Positions 14,339 to 22,589 of a DNA stretch of 30,434 nt are shown here, one piece after another. The translations under genes and the position numbers were made by a program. The stretch is from CANNDT01 sp945876205 (lineage in GTDB: Bacteria > Acidobacteriota > Vicinamibacteria > Vicinamibacterales > UBA2999): the NCBI GenBank assembly GCA_947503365.1, contig CANNDT010000052.1:1-30434 (forward strand), read 5' to 3'. Numbering within the stretch: the stretch's first letter is position 1; every line of letters starts with the position of its first letter. The notes beneath the pieces were generated by a model, which saw nothing but the letters and a program-made list of their open reading frames with translations, had not been told where the DNA came from and did no database searches.

Positions 14339-16587
14339 GCGAGCCGACGACACCGGGCGCGTTTCCGCGACGCGACTTTCTGAAGGCAGGCGGCGCGCTG
14401 ATGGTGGGATTTGCGATCGGCGTGCCGGTGGCTGCGCAGCAGCCCGCAGCCGGTCTTCCAGGCGCACCCGATCCCAATCGGCTGGACACCTGGGTGGCTA
14501 TTCACAGCGACAACACGGCGACGATCTTCATCGGCTTCGTCGAGCTCGGGCAGGGCAACTCGACGGCGTTGCTCCAGATCGCGGCCGAGGAGCTCGACCT
14601 CGAGATGTCGCAGGTGAAGACCGAGCGTGTCGAGACGGGCAAGACGCCCAACCAGGGCGGAACGGTCGCCAGCGCATCGATCAGTCGCGGCGGCCCTCAG
14701 ATCCGTCTCGCCGCGGCCGAGGCACGGCAGGCACTGCTTGGCCTGGCGTCGGTGAGACTTGGCGTTCCACCGGAACGGCTCATGGTGTCTCGCGGCGTGG
14801 TCTCCGTCGTTGGCGAGGCATCGACGTCCGTGACCTACGGGGCGCTGATCGGCGACCGTCGCTTCGACGTCACCTATACGGGCGAGGCTCCGCTCAAGGA
14901 CTACCGCTCGTACACGGTGGTCGGTACGAGCGTGCCTCGCCATGACATCCCGGCGAAAGCCCGCGGCACCTACGTCTACATGCACCACGTGCGCGTGCCG
15001 GGAATGCTGCACGGCCGCATCGTGCGTCCCCGCGGCCAAGGCGCCTATGCCGATGGCCTGCGCGTCGTCAGCGTGGATCCGTCTTCGATCGACGGTATCC
15101 GCGGCGCCCGCGTCGTCCGCCGCCGCGATTTTATTGGCGTGGTGGCGACCGATGAGTGGGGCGCGGTGCGAGCCGCCCAACAGCTCAAGGTCGTGTGGGA
15201 TACGCCCGCGTCGCTCCCCGCGACGCCGGCGGCGTTGTTCGAGCGGATGCGTTCGTCGCCGACGATCGATCGCGTCGCGCACGACGTGGGCGATACCACC
15301 GCCGCGTTCCCGACCGCGGCGCACGTCGTGGCGCGCCGGTATGACGCACCCTACCAGGCACACGCGCCGTTCGGCCCCAACTGCGCCATCGCCGACGTGA
15401 AGGGCGAGTCGGCCGTGGTGATGTGCTCGTCGCAGAACGTCTACCTCAGTCGCACGAAGCTCGCCGACGTCCTGCAGATGCCGGAGCAGCAGATCACCGT
15501 CCAGTACTACGAGGGCGCCGGCGCCTTCGGGCACGCGCCGTACAACGATGCGGCGCAGGCGGCGGCGGTGATGTCGCAGGAGGTGGCCGCGCCGGTGCGC
15601 GTGCAGTTCATGCGGTGGGACGAGATCGGGTGGGATAACTACGGGCCGGCGCATACGTCAGACGTGAAGATCGCCACCGACGCGAACGGCAAGTTCGTCG
15701 CCTACGAGTATCACGGCTGGCAGCACACCTGGAGCCAGACCGACACGACGGCGCAGCTCGCGGCCGGGCGTCCGCCGACCGAGAGCGCCACCGAGGGCAC
15801 GCGCGCGCAATTGGTCTCCACCTTCAATGCCGGCGACATGCACGTACTGCCGAACTGGCGCATCGTCAATCACCGCGTGCCGGGGATGAAGGGATTCCTC
15901 AAGGGGCAGTCGCTGCGCTCGCCGCTCGACATCGCGATCTCATTCGGGTCGGAGCAGGTCGTCGACGAGCTGGCCTACCTCGCGAACATGGATCCCTACC
16001 TGTTCCGCCGGCAGAATATCAACGGCGACCGCTGGCTGGCGGTGCTGACCGCCGTGGCGGAGGCGGCGAAGTGGGCGCCCCGCAGGGCTGGCGCAAACGT
16101 CTCGAGCGCGCGCGTCGTGACCGGGAGGGGCATCGCACTCGGCACGCACCTCGCCTCCTATGGCGCCGCCGTGGCGGAGATCGAGGTCGACACGCAGACG
16201 GGAGTGATTGTCGCCAAGCGGATGTACGGCGCGATCGAAGCGGGCCAGATCGTCAATCCCGGGATCGTCGAGAGCCAGATCACCGGCATGCTGATCCAGG
16301 CCGCGAGCCGCGTGCTGAAGGAAGAAGTGACGTTCTCGCCGACCGGCGTGACCAGCGTCGACTGGGTGAGCTACCCAATCCTGCGGTTTGCCGAAGCGCC
16401 CGAGGTGACGGCGGTCATCGTCCGGCGGCAGGATCAGCCGTCAACCGGGGCAGGGGAGGAAGCGGTGGCCGCCGGCGCCGCCGCCATCGCCAATGCGTTC
16501 TTCGACGCGACCGGCGTGAGACTCCAGGAATTTCCAATGACGCCCGCGCGCGTGCTGGCGGCCCTCAAAAAAGAAGGGCGAGCCTGA
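14335..16587 (+). CDS. Molybdopterin-binding large subunit of an isoquinoline 1-oxidoreductase-like hydroxylase (IorB-like)
   Basis: The 750-residue catalytic subunit belongs to the xanthine oxidase family and hydroxylates carbons, often next to a ring nitrogen, using water. A Tat signal (FPRRDFLKAGGALMVGFAIG, Arg12 and Arg13) is present. Conserved blocks include VELGQGNSTALLQIAAEEL, TVASASISRGGPQIR, APFGPNCAIADV, YYEGAGAFGHAPYNDAA and, near the C-terminus, STGAGEEAVAAGAAAIANAF. In the last block the Glu of GAGE (Glu708) is the expected catalytic base at molybdenum. I use ATG 14335, with GGAGG upstream and a four-base overlap with the small subunit. The codons upstream in this frame are a shadow of that gene. 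The last codons (KKEGRA, stop) form half of the terminator hairpin of the opposing operon. The substrate is not identifiable; aldehyde oxidation is an alternative. Confidence 0.92.
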   Translation: MSEPTTPGAFPRRDFLKAGGALMVGFAIGVPVAAQQPAAGLPGAPDPNRLDTWVAIHSDNTATIFIGFVELGQGNSTALLQIAAEELDLEMSQVKTERVETGKTPNQGGTVASASISRGGPQIRLAAAEARQALLGLASVRLGVPPERLMVSRGVVSVVGEASTSVTYGALIGDRRFDVTYTGEAPLKDYRSYTVVGTSVPRHDIPAKARGTYVYMHHVRVPGMLHGRIVRPRGQGAYADGLRVVSVDPSSIDGIRGARVVRRRDFIGVVATDEWGAVRAAQQLKVVWDTPASLPATPAALFERMRSSPTIDRVAHDVGDTTAAFPTAAHVVARRYDAPYQAHAPFGPNCAIADVKGESAVVMCSSQNVYLSRTKLADVLQMPEQQITVQYYEGAGAFGHAPYNDAAQAAAVMSQEVAAPVRVQFMRWDEIGWDNYGPAHTSDVKIATDANGKFVAYEYHGWQHTWSQTDTTAQLAAGRPPTESATEGTRAQLVSTFNAGDMHVLPNWRIVNHRVPGMKGFLKGQSLRSPLDIAISFGSEQVVDELAYLANMDPYLFRRQNINGDRWLAVLTAVAEAAKWAPRRAGANVSSARVVTGRGIALGTHLASYGAAVAEIEVDTQTGVIVAKRMYGAIEAGQIVNPGIVESQITGMLIQAASRVLKEEVTFSPTGVTSVDWVSYPILRFAEAPEVTAVIVRRQDQPSTGAGEEAVAAGAAAIANAFFDATGVRLQEFPMTPARVLAALKKEGRA

Positions 16588-16599
16588 CAAGGCTCGCCC
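16566..16599 (-). terminator. Intrinsic terminator of the 24787-16621 operon, overlapping the end of the Mo hydroxylase gene
   Basis: A 10-bp stem, GGGCGAGCCT at 16576-16585 with AGGCTCGCCC at 16590-16599, encloses a 4-base loop. On the minus strand it is followed by TTCTTTTTT, a typical U tract. On the plus strand the large-subunit stop codon TGA (16585-16587) is at the apex. The layout matches the terminator at 10541-10577. Confidence 0.8.
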
Positions 16600-16620
16600 C
16601 ACTGACTACCGCCTGCCTAC

Positions 16621-19539
16621 TTAATAGGTCAACTGCGCGCTGAACTGGAGAATGCGCGGCTCGATCATCAGCGTCGGTACCAGCCACCGCGCGCCGTAGG
16701 CGTTGGTCACCGCCAGCACCGAGCTCGAGTTGAGGGCGTTGTACAGGTCGACGTTGGCCTGCAGGCGCACCCTCTGAGTCAGTCTCACCATCTTGCCGAT
16801 GCGAAGATCGAGACGCGTGGTCCGCTTCTCGAACTGTGTCTGCGGCGCGATCAGCGGCACGGTCGCCGTGCGCGCGCCGCCGGAGAGCGGCCGGCCGAGC
16901 GAGGTCTGAATGGTCGCGACCGGCGCTGCGTAGTCCGCGGTGTAGGGAGAGCCTGGCAGGTTCTGATAGACGCCGCTGACGAAGACCTCCAACGGCAGCT
17001 GGTAGCTGCCGTTCAACTTGATCTGCGTGTTGGCCGAGAACGGCTGCGCGACGTGGCAGTTGAGCAACTGCTGCGGCGAGTCGACGACGAAGCAGTTGTC
17101 GGTCACGGTGCGGCCGGTATCGATGCCGCCGCCGAATCTCGCGCCGGCGCCGAGCCGTGCGTCCATCGCCACCGTGAAGAAGTCCGACGTCTGCTTCTGC
17201 TTGCCAAAGAGCCCGGCCGGCTGCACCAGGTTGTTGACCTGGCCGAACTTCGCGGCGCTGACGTCGTAGAGGCCGCAGACCTGGGTGGCGCCGCCACCGG
17301 GGAGACGCGCATCGGCCGGTCCGGTCACGCAGTACCGGCTGTAATCAGCGGGCGCGACCGCGAGGTTGTCGGTCACCCGGAAGTTGCCGTACCAGTTGCG
17401 GTAGTAGCCGACGCTGGCCGACATCTTCGCGTTGAGCTGATGCTGCATTTCGGCGCCGAGATCCCAGTTGTAGGGTCGCACGCCGAAGCCCTTGAGGATG
17501 TCATCGGAATACCGCGTGGTAATCACCGGTGATCCGAAGTTCTGGTTCTGCAGCGGTCCGCATTCGCCAGTCTGCCCGCGATTGGCGAGGTCGCAGTCGG
17601 GCAAGAAGTTGCCATTGGTGTCGGTCCACGCGCGCGCCACCTGGTTGACGGAGGCGACGATCGGGTTGTTGGCATTGGCGATCTCGACCACCGTCTTGCC
17701 GACGTACTTGCCGAGCGAGAGCTTGAGCGCGGTACGGCCGTTGCCGAACAGGTCGTAGGCGGCGCCAAGGCGCGGGCTGATGTCGGTCCACAGCGGCACG
17801 TTGTTGACCTGGTCGTAGTGGCGCGCCGGCAGCCAGCCGTTCGGCGTCGCGGGGACGTCCTGCGCCGGCACGTAGCCGTTGAAGTAATCGAAGCGTACGC
17901 CGAGGTTCAGCGTCAGCTTGCGGATCGCCCACTGATCCTGCGCGTAGATGCCGAGGTCATGCTTGAAGCGATTCTGCAGCTCGTAGGGCGTCGCGTACTG
18001 CGTCAGGCTGACCGGGATGCCGTTGTTGAACGTATAGCTGTAGTTCTGCGTGGACGCGCTGCGGTAGGCCTTGAGGATACCTTGCTCGTCCTGGACGCCG
18101 AACTTCATCGCATGCGTGCCGGTGACGTAAGAGACGGAGAAGCGCTCGGCATGCCGATCCTGGATGTTCGGGTCGTCGTAGGTTTCACGCGCGTTGTAGC
18201 GGACACCGGTCGACTGCTCGAGGATCGAGATGTGATTGGCCTCGACACCCGGGGCGCGGAATTGCGGCCAGTGGTTGATGGTCGCGGAATAGGCTGCGTC
18301 GAACAGCAGCTTGTTGGTGACCGGCGCGGTCCACGAACCCTGGAAGAAGCCGGTCGGACGGAAGTGATAGGCCAGCGTCCCCTCGGGCGCGAGGCCGACG
18401 CCCGAGCCGGCGACCGTCGTGCCGGTGCGGCAGACGCAGGAGTCCTGCACGTCGGCGAAGAAGTTGAACTTGTTGGCCTGCGTCGCCTGCCAGGTGACGC
18501 GGCCGGCGTGCGATTCGAACCACTGGTTGCGCGTCGCGGGACGGCTCAAGTCAGGCGTGTAGACAAAGGCGCCTGGCGTCTTGTTCCAGTAGAACCCGGC
18601 CATCTGGTGGGCGTTGCCCCACTCGCGGTGCGAGGTGAAGAACCACACCTTGTCCTTCTTGATCGGACCGCCGAGGCTGACGGTCGCATCGTAGATCTTC
18701 AAGGGAATATTGGCGGTGTCGAGGCCGCGGGCGCGCAGTTCGGGCGTCAGATTGTTGCCCGCCAGGCTGTCGTTGGTGTACAGGCCGAAGAGGCTCCCCG
18801 CGAACCGGTTGCCGCCTTCTTTCGGAATCAGGTTGATGAGCATGCCCTCGGTGTTGCCTTCGGCGGAAATTCCGCTCGCCTGCAGCGTCATTTCCTGCAC
18901 CAGCGCCGTGTTCAGCTGATACCCGGTGTTGCCCGTCATGTTCTGCACGCTCATGCCGTCCATCTGCGTGCGCGCGCCGCCCTTGCCGTGATAGGTGCCG
19001 CCGCCGATCTGGGTCGAGTAGATGCCCGCCACGTCGGCGATGCCGCTGACGCCCAGCGTCAGGGCGACCAGGCTGTTGGCGTTCTTCGTGCTGGTCGGCA
19101 GCGTATCCAGCATCTCGTCCGAGACCACGGTCTGCTTCCGGACGTTCTGCGTATCGACGAGCGGCGTTTCGCCGGTGACGGTAATCGTCTCCTCCAGCGA
19201 GCCGACCATCAGCTCCGGGTTGACCGTGGCGGTGAATCCCGACGTCAGCACGATGTTCTCGCGGCGGAACGTCTGGAACCCGGGCAGCGTGAAGGTGACG
19301 ACGTACTCCCCGGGGCGGAGGTCGACGATGTTGTAGCGCCCCTCGCCGTCGGTCACGGCGACGCGCACCTTTTCGATCAGCGCCGGGCTGGAGGCTTCCA
19401 CGGTCACGCCGGGCATCAGCGCCCCTGACGTGTCGCGAACGGTGCCGGCAATGCCGCTCGCCTGCTGGGCGAAAGCGGTGCCGGAGGCCATCGAGGCGAA
19501 GAGCATGACGAGCACGACCACAGACAGATTTCGTCGCAT
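16621..19539 (-). CDS. Oar-like TonB-dependent receptor, tandem copy 2
   Basis: The 972-residue outer-membrane receptor has a signal peptide (MRRNLSVVVLVMLFASMASG, ending before FAQQ) and a carboxypeptidase-regulatory-like domain over about residues 28-110 (ASGIAGTVRDTSGALMPGVT; GRYNIVDLRPGEYVVTFTLPGF). A TonB-box-like segment (ETITVTGETPLVDTQNV) leads into a plug with MDGMSVQNMTGNTGYQLN and INLIPKEGGNRFAGS. The barrel ends PRILQFSAQLTY. It is a close paralogue of the receptor upstream (19654-22569); in the first 140 mature residues only about one in ten differs. AGGA lies seven bases before ATG 19539. As last gene of the operon it is followed by a terminator. The substrate is unknown; co-occurrence with two families of secreted proteins suggests a dedicated uptake system. 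Confidence 0.92.
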   Translation of the reverse strand: MRRNLSVVVLVMLFASMASGTAFAQQASGIAGTVRDTSGALMPGVTVEASSPALIEKVRVAVTDGEGRYNIVDLRPGEYVVTFTLPGFQTFRRENIVLTSGFTATVNPELMVGSLEETITVTGETPLVDTQNVRKQTVVSDEMLDTLPTSTKNANSLVALTLGVSGIADVAGIYSTQIGGGTYHGKGGARTQMDGMSVQNMTGNTGYQLNTALVQEMTLQASGISAEGNTEGMLINLIPKEGGNRFAGSLFGLYTNDSLAGNNLTPELRARGLDTANIPLKIYDATVSLGGPIKKDKVWFFTSHREWGNAHQMAGFYWNKTPGAFVYTPDLSRPATRNQWFESHAGRVTWQATQANKFNFFADVQDSCVCRTGTTVAGSGVGLAPEGTLAYHFRPTGFFQGSWTAPVTNKLLFDAAYSATINHWPQFRAPGVEANHISILEQSTGVRYNARETYDDPNIQDRHAERFSVSYVTGTHAMKFGVQDEQGILKAYRSASTQNYSYTFNNGIPVSLTQYATPYELQNRFKHDLGIYAQDQWAIRKLTLNLGVRFDYFNGYVPAQDVPATPNGWLPARHYDQVNNVPLWTDISPRLGAAYDLFGNGRTALKLSLGKYVGKTVVEIANANNPIVASVNQVARAWTDTNGNFLPDCDLANRGQTGECGPLQNQNFGSPVITTRYSDDILKGFGVRPYNWDLGAEMQHQLNAKMSASVGYYRNWYGNFRVTDNLAVAPADYSRYCVTGPADARLPGGGATQVCGLYDVSAAKFGQVNNLVQPAGLFGKQKQTSDFFTVAMDARLGAGARFGGGIDTGRTVTDNCFVVDSPQQLLNCHVAQPFSANTQIKLNGSYQLPLEVFVSGVYQNLPGSPYTADYAAPVATIQTSLGRPLSGGARTATVPLIAPQTQFEKRTTRLDLRIGKMVRLTQRVRLQANVDLYNALNSSSVLAVTNAYGARWLVPTLMIEPRILQFSAQLTY

Positions 19540-19653
19540 CAGAATCCTTTGGTCAGGGCGCGTGGCCTGAAGGCCACGCGCTACGGGTGATTGATCGCCC
19601 GCATAATTGGTCGCCTGTAGCGCGCACCCTTCAGGGTGCGCGACCAGGTGTCT
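19540..19653 (-). promoter_or_regulatory. Two back-to-back GTAG hairpins between the tandem receptor genes
   Basis: The gap holds two strong hairpins in opposite orientation: stem arms 19558-19568 and 19571-19581 followed by CTAC, and GTAG at 19617-19620 followed by stem arms 19621-19630 and 19633-19642. Both have a CCT-TC-AGG apex and no T tract. They could pause polymerase, protect RNA ends or adjust expression of copy 2; none of this is shown by sequence alone. Confidence 0.65.
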
Positions 19654-22569
19654 CTAGAACGTGAGCTGCGCGCTGAACTGGAGGATGCGCGGCTCGAGAA
19701 CGAGGGTCGGCACCAGCCAGCGCGCACCGTAGGCGGTCGTCAACGCGAGCACGGAGCTCGAATTGAGCGCGTTATACAGATCGACGTTGCCCTGCAAACG
19801 CACCCGATCGGTGATGCGCAGGCTCTTGGCAATCCGTACGTCGAGGCGTGTCGTCCGATCGTCGAACTGCGTCTGCGGTTGGACCAGCGGCACCGTCGCC
19901 GTGCGCGCCCCGCCGGAGAGTGGACGGCCGAGCGACGTCTGGATGGCGGCGGTCGGAGCCGCGAATTCAGCGGTATACGCCGGGCCCGGCAGGTTCTGGT
20001 ACACAGCGCTCACGAAAAACCCGGCTGGCAGCTGGTAACTTCCGTTCAGCTTGATCTGGGTATTGGCGCCGAATGGCTGCGCCACGTGGCAGTTGAGCAG
20101 CTGCTGCGGCGAGTCGACGACGAAGCAGTTGTCGGTGACCGTGCGGCCCGTGTCGATGCCGCCGCCGAACCGCACGCCCGGGCGCAGGCGCGCCTCGAAC
20201 GCGAGCGTGACGAAGTCGGACACCTGTGTCTGCTTGCCGAAGTCTTTCGCGCGGCGGACCAGGTTCGTCACCTGGCCGAACTTCGCCGGGTTGATGTCAT
20301 AGAGGCCGCACATCTGGTAGCCGCCACCGGCCGGCAGCCGCGCATCCGCGGGTGCGGTGACGCAGTAGGGACTGTAGTCGGCCGGCGCGACCGCCTGGTT
20401 GTCGGTCACCCGGAAGTTGCCGTACCAGTTACGGTAGTAGCCCAGCGTGGTCGACATCGTCGACCCGATCTGCCGCTGGACCTCGGCGCTCATGTCCCAG
20501 TTGTAGGGCCGCACGCCGAACCCGGTGAGCACGTCATCGGCAAACCGCGTGGTGATGACCGGAGAGCCAAAGTTCTGGTTCTGCAGCGGCCCGCATTCGC
20601 CGGTCTGCGCCCGGCTCTTGAGGTCGCAATCGGGTACGAAGTTGCCGTTGGTGTCGGTCCACGCACGCGTCACCTGGTTAACCGAGGCGACGATCGGGTT
20701 GTTGGCGTTGGCGATCTCGACCACGGTCTTGCCGACGTAGCGGCCGAGCGACACTTTCAGCGCCGTGCGGCCATCGCCGAAGAGGTCGTAGGCGCCGCCG
20801 ACGCGCGGGCTGATGTCGGTCCACGACGGCACGTTGTTGATGCGGTCGTAATGGCGCGCCGGCAGCCATCCATTCGGCGTGGCGGCGACGTCCTGCGCAG
20901 GCACGTAGCCGTTGAAGTAGTCGAACCGTACGCCGAGGTTGAGCGTCAGGCGCTGGATCGCCCACTGGTCCTGGGCGTAGATACCGAGGTCATGCTTGAA
21001 GCGGTTCACCAGCTCATAGGGCGTGGCGTACTGCGTCAGGCTGACCGGGATGCCGTTGTTGAGCGTGTAGCTGACGTTCGCCGACGAGCTGCTGCGGAAG
21101 GCCGAGAGGATGCCTTGCTCGTCCTGCAGCCCGAATTTCATCGCGTGCGTGCCGGTGACGTAGGACACGGAGAAGCGCTCGCCGTAGCGGTCCTGCACGT
21201 TCGGGTCGTCGTAGGTTTCGCGCGAGTTGAAGCGAATGCCGGTCGACTGCTCGAGAATCGAGATGTCGTCGACGCCCACGCCCGGCGAGCGGAACTCGGG
21301 CCAGTGGTTGATGGTGGCCGAGAACGACGCGTCGAACAGGAGCTTGCTCGTCAGCGGAGCACTCCATGATCCCTGGAAGAACCCGGTCGGCCGGAAGTGG
21401 TACGCGCGGATCGCCTCCGGGGCGATGCCGACGCCCGAGCTGGTCGTCCCGGTGCGGCAGATGCACGCATCCTGGAAGTCGGCGAAGAAGTTGATCTTGT
21501 TCGCCTGGGTCGCCTGCCAGGTGGTGCGGAGCGCGTGCGATTCGAACCACTGGTAGCGCGTCCCCGGCCGGGTCAGGTCGGGGGTGTAGAAGGGCGTTCC
21601 CTGGGTCTTGTTCCAGTAGACGCCGGCGATCTGGTGCGCGTTGCCCCATTCACGCTGCGAGGTGAAGAACCACAGCTTGTCCTTCTTGATCGGGCCGCCG
21701 AAGCTCACCGTCGCGTCGTACACGCGCAGCGGCTCGTTGATCGAATCGAGGCCACGGGCCTTCAGGCCCTCGCTCAGATTGTTGCCGGTGAGCCGGTCGT
21801 TGGTGTAGAGCCCCGACGCGCTGCCGGCGAACCGGTTGCCACCCTCTTTCGGAATCAGGTTGACCAGGATGCCCTCGGCGTTGCCCTCGGCCGAAATCCC
21901 GCTGGCCTGAAGCGTCATCTCCTGCACCAGCGCCGTATTCAGCTGGTAGCCGGTGTTGCCGGTCATGTTCTGCACGCTCATGCCGTCGAACTGTGTCCGC
22001 GCGCCGCCTTTGCCGTGGTAGGTTCCGGTGCCGACTTGCGTCGCATAGATCCCGGCAACGTCGGCGATGCCGCTGAGACCAAGCGTCAGCGCGACGACGG
22101 TGTTGGCGTTCTTGGTGCTGGTCGGCAGCGTGTCGAGCATCTCGTCGGACACGACCGTCTGACGCCGAACGTTCTGCGTATCGACGAGCGGCGTTTCGCC
22201 GGTGACGGTAATCGTCTCCTCCAGCGAGCCGACCGGCATCTCGGGATTCACCGTCGCCGTGAAGCCGGCTGTCAACACGATGTTCTCGCGCTTGAACGTC
22301 TGAAACCCCGGAAGCGTGAAGGTGACCGTGTATTCACCCGGCCGCAGGTCGGTGATGTTGTAGCGCCCCTCACCGTCGCTGACGGCGACGCGGATCTTCT
22401 CGATCAGCGCGGGGCTCGCCGCTTCAACGGTGACGCCGGGGAGCAGCGCGCCCGAGGTGTCTCGAACGGTGCCGGCGATGCCGCTTGCCTGCTGGGCGAA
22501 GGCGGTGCCGGCAGGCACGAACGTGAGGAGGAACAAGCCGAGAACGAGTGACGCCGACGGACGGGACAT
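19654..22569 (-). CDS. Oar-like TonB-dependent receptor, tandem copy 1
   Basis: The 971-residue outer-membrane receptor has the same architecture as copy 2: signal peptide (MSRPSASLVLGLFLLTFVPAG, ending before FAQQ), carboxypeptidase-regulatory-like domain, TonB-box-like ETITVTGETPLVD, plug with FDGMSVQNMTGNTGYQLN, and a barrel ending PRILQFSAQLTF. The cysteine-bearing segments CICRTGTT, DNCFVVDSPQQLLNCHVAQPF and CDLKSRAQTGECGP have counterparts in copy 2, so the extracellular loops may carry disulfides. I use ATG 22569, with GGGAG nine bases upstream, rather than TTG 22578. It starts 20 bases after the stop of the [DN]L.G.W paralogue B gene, so it is in the same operon. The duplication is complete and in tandem. 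Differences concentrate in barrel loops, which would fit two related ligands. Confidence 0.92.
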   Translation of the reverse strand: MSRPSASLVLGLFLLTFVPAGTAFAQQASGIAGTVRDTSGALLPGVTVEAASPALIEKIRVAVSDGEGRYNITDLRPGEYTVTFTLPGFQTFKRENIVLTAGFTATVNPEMPVGSLEETITVTGETPLVDTQNVRRQTVVSDEMLDTLPTSTKNANTVVALTLGLSGIADVAGIYATQVGTGTYHGKGGARTQFDGMSVQNMTGNTGYQLNTALVQEMTLQASGISAEGNAEGILVNLIPKEGGNRFAGSASGLYTNDRLTGNNLSEGLKARGLDSINEPLRVYDATVSFGGPIKKDKLWFFTSQREWGNAHQIAGVYWNKTQGTPFYTPDLTRPGTRYQWFESHALRTTWQATQANKINFFADFQDACICRTGTTSSGVGIAPEAIRAYHFRPTGFFQGSWSAPLTSKLLFDASFSATINHWPEFRSPGVGVDDISILEQSTGIRFNSRETYDDPNVQDRYGERFSVSYVTGTHAMKFGLQDEQGILSAFRSSSSANVSYTLNNGIPVSLTQYATPYELVNRFKHDLGIYAQDQWAIQRLTLNLGVRFDYFNGYVPAQDVAATPNGWLPARHYDRINNVPSWTDISPRVGGAYDLFGDGRTALKVSLGRYVGKTVVEIANANNPIVASVNQVTRAWTDTNGNFVPDCDLKSRAQTGECGPLQNQNFGSPVITTRFADDVLTGFGVRPYNWDMSAEVQRQIGSTMSTTLGYYRNWYGNFRVTDNQAVAPADYSPYCVTAPADARLPAGGGYQMCGLYDINPAKFGQVTNLVRRAKDFGKQTQVSDFVTLAFEARLRPGVRFGGGIDTGRTVTDNCFVVDSPQQLLNCHVAQPFGANTQIKLNGSYQLPAGFFVSAVYQNLPGPAYTAEFAAPTAAIQTSLGRPLSGGARTATVPLVQPQTQFDDRTTRLDVRIAKSLRITDRVRLQGNVDLYNALNSSSVLALTTAYGARWLVPTLVLEPRILQFSAQLTF

Positions 22570-22589
22570 CAAATACAACTCCCTGTGGA

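Noticed and set aside
17818..21369. Long plus-strand open frames opposite the two tandem receptors
   Set aside because: They are similar to each other only because the receptors are duplicated. Composition is Arg/Val/Asp-rich with no signal peptide or motif, so they are antisense shadows.
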